A stretch of 22,569 nucleotides of DNA from Nemertoderma westbladi. Lineage: Eukaryota; Xenacoelomorpha; Nemertodermatida; Nemertodermatidae. Positions 18,082-22,569 of this stretch are shown piece after piece. Made by a program: the position numbers and the translations under genes. Position 1 is the first letter of the stretch, and each line of letters begins with the position of its first letter. The notes beneath the pieces are model-generated. The model was not told the origin of the DNA and did not search any database. It worked only from the letters and a program-made list of their open reading frames with translations. The DNA is taken from assembly GCA_032718475.1 (NCBI GenBank), contig JAUCBJ010003891.1, positions 1-22,569 on the forward strand, read 5' to 3'.

Positions 18082-21000
18082 GACGTACGGAACTAGTACC
18101 CTGGATGGGCGGGAACCTACTGAACTAGTACCCTGTGATGGGTGGGAACGTACTGAACTAGTACCCTAGATGGGCGAGAACGTACTGGACTAGTAACCTA
18201 GATGGGCGGGTACGTACTGGGCTAGTACCCTGTGTTGGGCGGGAACGTACTGAACTAGTACCCTGTGTTGGGCAGGAACGTACTCAACTTGTACCATTTT
18301 GGGCGGGAACGTACTGAACTAGTAGCCTGGATGGGTGGGAACGTACTGAACTAGTACCCTGTGATGGGTGGGAACGTACTGAACTTGTACCATTTTGGGC
18401 GGGAACGTACTGAACTAGTACCCTGTGATGGGCTGGAACGTACTGAACTAGTACCCTGTCTTGGGCGGGAACGTACTGAACTAGTACCCTGGATGGGTGG
18501 GAACGTACTGAACTTGTACCATTTTGGGCGGGAACGTACTGAACTAGTGCCCTGTGTTGAGCGGGAACGTACTGGACTAGTACCCTGGATGGGTGGGAAC
18601 GTACTGAACTAGTACCGTGTGATGGGCGGGAACGTTCTGAACTAGTACCCTGTTGAGCGAGAACGTACTGAACTAGTACCCTGTGATGGGTGGGAACGTA
18701 CTGAACTAGTACCGTGTGATGGGCGGGAACGTACTGAACTAGTACCCTGTTGAGCGGGAACGTAATGAACTAGTACCCTGTGATGGGTGGGAACGTACTG
18801 AACTAGTAGCCTGGATGGGTGGGAACGTACTGAACTAGTACCCTGGATCGGTGGGAACGTACTGAACTAGTACCCTGGATGGGCAGGAACGTACTGAACT
18901 AGTACCGTGTGATGGGCGGGAACGTACTGAACTAGTACCCTTTTGAGCGGGAACGTACTGAACTAGTACTCTGGATGGGCGGGAACGTACTGAACTAGTA
19001 CGCTGGATGGGCGGGAACGTACTGGACTAGTACCCCGGATGGGAGGGAACGTACTGAACTAGTACCCTGTGATGGGTGGGAACGTACTGAACTAGTAGAC
19101 TGGATGGGTGGGGACGTACTGAACTAGTACCCTGGATGGGCAGGAACGTACTGAACTAGTACCGTGTGATGGGCGGGAACGTACTGAACCAGTACCCTTT
19201 TGAGCGGGAACGTACTGAACTAGTACCCTGGATGGGCGGGAACGTACTGAACTAGTACGCTGGATGGGCGGGAACGTACTGAACTAGTAGCCTGTGATGG
19301 GTGGGAACGTACTGAACTAGTACCCTGTGATGGGCTGGAACGTACTGAACTAGTACCCTGTGATGGGCTGGAACGTACTGAACTAGTACCCTGGATGGGT
19401 GGGAACGTACTGAACTAGTAGCCTGGATGTGTGGGAACGTACTGAACTAGTACCCTGGATGGGCGGGAACGTACTGAACTAGTACCCTGTGATGGGTGGG
19501 AACGTACTGAACTTGTACCATTTTGGGCGGGAACGTACTGAACTAGTACCCTGGATGGGCTGGAACGTACTGAACTAGTACCCTGGATGGGTGGGAACGT
19601 ACTGAACTAGTACCTGTATGGGCGGGAACGTACTGAACTAGTACCCTGTAATGGGCGGGAACGTACTGAACTAGTACCCTGGATGGGCTGGAACGTACTG
19701 AACTAGTACACTGGATGGGTGGGAACGTACTGAACTAGTACCCTGTGATGGGTGATGGGTCGGAACGTACTGAACTAGTACCCTGTGATGGGCTGGAACG
19801 TACTGAACTAGTACCCTGGATGAGTGGGAACGTACTGAACTAGTAGCCTGGATGGGTGGGAACGTACTGAACTAGTACCCTGTGATGGGCGGGAACGTAC
19901 TGAACTAGTACCCTGTGATGGGCGGGAACGTACTGAACTAGTACCCTGGATGGGTGGGAACGTACTGAACTAGTAGCCTGGATGGGTGGGAACGTACTGA
20001 ACTAGTACCCTGGATGGGCGGGAACGTACTGAACTAGTACCCTGTGATGGGTGGGAACGTACTGAACTAGTACCCTGTGATGGGCGGGAACGTACTGAAC
20101 TAGTACCCTGTGATGGGCGGGAACGTACTGAACTAGTAGCCTGTGATGGGCGGGAACGTACTGAACTAGTACTCTGTGATGGGCTGGGAACGTACTGAAC
20201 TAGTACCCTGGATGGGTGGGAACGTACTGAACTTGTACCATTTTGGGCGGGAACGTACTGAACTAGTACCCTGGATGGCGGGAACGTACTGAACTAGTAG
20301 CCTGGATGGGCGGGAACCTACTGAACTAGTATCCTGTGATGGGTGGGAACGTACTGAACTAGTAGCCTGGATGGGCGGGAACCTACTGAACTAGTACCCT
20401 GTGATGGGTGGGAACGTACTGAACTAGTACCCTAGATGGGCGAGAACGTACTGGACTAGTAACCTAGATGGGCGGGTACGTACTGCGCTAGTACCCTGTG
20501 TTGGGCGGGAACGTACTGAACTAGTACCCTGTGTTGGGCAGGAACGTACTGAACTTGTACCATTTTGGGCGGGAACGTACTGAACTAGTAGCCTGGATGG
20601 GTGGGAACGTACTGAACTAGTACCCTGTGATGGGTGGGAACGTACTGAACTTGTACCATTTTGGGCGGGAACGTACTGAACTAGTACCCTGTGATGGGGG
20701 AACGTACTGAACTAGTACCCTGTGATGGGCGGGAACGTACTGAACTAGTACCCTGGATGGGTGGGAACGTACTGAACTTGTACCATTTTGGGCGGGAACG
20801 TACTGAACTAGTACCCTGTGTTGAGCGGGAACGTACTGGACTAGTACCCTGGATGGGTGGGAACGTACTGAACTAGTACCGTGTGATGGGCGGGAACGTT
20901 CTGAACTAGTACCCTGTTGAGCGAGAACGTACTGAACTAGTACCCTGTGATGGGTGGGAACGTACTGAACTAGTACCGTGTGATGGGCGGGAACGTACTG

Positions 21001-22011
21001 AACTAGTACCCTGTTGAGCGGGAACGTAATGAACTAGTACCCTGTGATGGGTGGGAACGTACTGAACTAGTAGCCTGGATGGGTGGGAACGTACTGAACT
21101 AGTACCCTGGATGGGTGGGAACGTACTGAACTAGTACCCTGGATGGGCAGGAACGTACTGAACTAGTACCGTGTGATGGGCGGGAACGTACTGAACTAGT
21201 ACCCTTTTGAGCGGGAACGTACTGAACTAGTACTCTGGATGGGCGGGAACGTACTGAACTAGTACGCTGGATGGGCGGGAACGTACTGGACTAGTACCCC
21301 GGATGGGAGGGAACGTACTGAACTAGTACCCTGTGATGGGTGGGAACGTACTGAACTAGTAGACTGGATGGGTGGGGACGTACTGAACTAGTACCCTGGA
21401 TGGGCAGGAACGTACTGAACTAGTACCGTGTGATGGGCGGGAACGTACTGAACTAGTACCCTTTTGAGCGGGAACGTACTGAACTAGTACCCTGGATGGG
21501 CGGGAACGTACTGAACTAGTACGCTGGATGGGCGGGAACGTACTGAACTAGTAGCCTGGATGGGTGGGAACGTACTGAACTAGTACCCTGTGATGGGCTG
21601 GAACGTACTGAACTAGTACCCTGTGATGGGCTGGAACGTACTGAACTAGTACCCTGGATGGGTGGGAACGTACTGAACTAGTAGCCTGGATGTGTGGGAA
21701 CGTACTGAACTAGTACCCTGGATGGGCGGGAACGTACTGAACTAGTACCCTGTGATGGGTGGGAACGTACTGAACTTGTACCATTTTGGGCGGGAACGTA
21801 CTGAACTAGTACCCTGTGATGGGCTGGAACGTACTGAACTAGTACCCTGGATGGGTGGGAACGTACTGAACTAGTAGCCTGGATGGGTGGGAACGTACTG
21901 AACTAGTACCCTGTGATGGGCGGGAACGTACTGAACTAGTACCCTGGATGGGCTGGAACGTACTGAACTAGTACCCTGGATGGGTGGGAACGTACTGAAC
22001 TAGTACCCTGT
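17451..22011. repeat. Two near-identical higher-order repeats, period 2264-2298 bp
   Basis: Rare marker variants recur at a fixed distance. The doubled GATGGGTGAT is at 17451 and 19747 (2296). AGTACTCTGT is at 17871 and 20168 (2297). The short linker CCCTGGATGGCGGG is at 17971 and 20269 (2298). GTATCC is at 18031 and 20329 (2298). AACGTTCTG is at 18631 and 20895 (2264). CCCCGGATGGGAGG is at 19033 and 21297 (2264). The drop from 2298 to 2264 is explained by loss of one 34-bp unit (the GACGTACGG unit at 18082) from the later copy. Confidence 0.9.
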
Positions 22012-22569
22012 GATGGTGTGGGAACGTACTGAACTAGTACCCTGTGATGGGCTGGAACGTACTGAACTAGTACCCTGTGATGAGTGGGAACGTACTGAAC
22101 TACTAGCCTGGATGGGTGGGAACGTACTGAACTAGTACCCTGTGATGGGCTGGAACGTACTGAACTAGTACCGTGTGATGGGCGGGAACGTACTGAACTA
22201 GTACCCTGGTTGGGCGGGAACGTACTGAACTAGTACCCTGGATGGGCGGGAACGTACTGAACTAGTACGCTGGATGGGCGGGAACGTACTGGACTAGTAC
22301 CCCGGATGGGAGGGAACGTACTGAACTAGTACCCTGTGATGGGTGGGAACGTACTGAACTAGTAGACTGGATGGGCTGGAACGTACTGAACTAGTACCGT
22401 GTGATGGGCGGGAACGTACTGAACTAGTACCCTGGATGGGTGGGAACGTACTGAACTAGTAGCCTGGATGGGTGGGAACGTACTGAACTAGTACCCTGTG
22501 ATGGGCTGGAACGTACTGAACTAGTACCCTGTGATGGGCTGGAACGTACTGAACTAGTACCCTGGATGG

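Larger units (their letters stand above)
15191..22569. repeat. Satellite of 30-34-bp units, about 7.4 kb, running off the window
   Basis: The near-invariant core GGAACGTACTGAACTAGTAC is joined by variable linkers (CCCTGTGATGGGTG, CCCTGGATGGGCG, CCATTTTGGGCG, CCCTGTTGAGCG and others). Unit length is 31-33 bp in most cases, giving roughly 230 units. The core contains GTACT-GAACT-AGTAC, an exact 5-bp inverted repeat with a 5-base loop. Short open frames (RERTELVP-type) come from units of 33 bp and shift at 32-bp units, so no protein is proposed. There are no spacers, so it is not a CRISPR array. Confidence 0.97.

Noticed and set aside
15318-20876. RERTELVP-type short reading frames in the large satellite
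   Set aside because: They last only while units are 33 bp and break at 32-bp units. They have no independent coding evidence.
15191-22569. CRISPR-like array
   Set aside because: Units of about 32 bp abut directly with no unique spacers, and the genome is clearly eukaryotic.

Overview
The window looks like nuclear DNA from an animal. It carries a retinoblastoma-family pocket protein, a LIM-domain gene with GT-AG introns, long AT-rich noncoding stretches, poly(G) runs, a non-autonomous DNA transposon and three unrelated satellite arrays. Scattered words such as TAGGCCTA and ACCGGTA in the noncoding DNA are ones I associate with marine invertebrates, but nothing here fixes the phylum.

Layout. 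Positions 142-2766 (+) hold a complete, uninterrupted retinoblastoma-family gene of 874 codons, GC-rich compared with its surroundings, with a poly(A) signal 34 bases after the stop. Directly downstream is an 18-bp tandem array (3048-3768). From 3769 to 7390 lies AT-rich DNA with no convincing gene, only a local duplication and a G17 run. Positions 7391-8754 are a 15-bp array of about 90 copies, the first 49 of them identical. More AT-rich DNA follows to 10284.

Positions 13032 down to 10285 (-) hold the last three exons of a LIM-domain gene. I reconstructed it from splice sites and phase: its single LIM domain is split by an intron, and the last exon ends in the stop plus a poly(A) signal. 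The last intron contains a 679-bp transposon with terminal inverted repeats and a perfect 9-bp target-site duplication. About 430 bp from the upstream-most LIM exon, on the + strand, begins a gene for a putative secreted precursor (13464-14375, two exons, continuing out of view).

From 15191 to the window end (about 7.4 kb, still continuing) is a satellite of about 30-34 bp units. It is organised into higher-order repeats with a period of 2.26-2.30 kb, and most units can form a 5-bp-stem hairpin.

The genes show no operon-like relationship. The most provocative, purely inferential link is that the array beside the RB gene is built on a TTYRAA (CHR-like) hexamer and the large satellite carries many GGCGGGAA (E2F-like) words. 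Both are target motifs of complexes that RB-family proteins work in. CpG decay and chance are serious alternatives.
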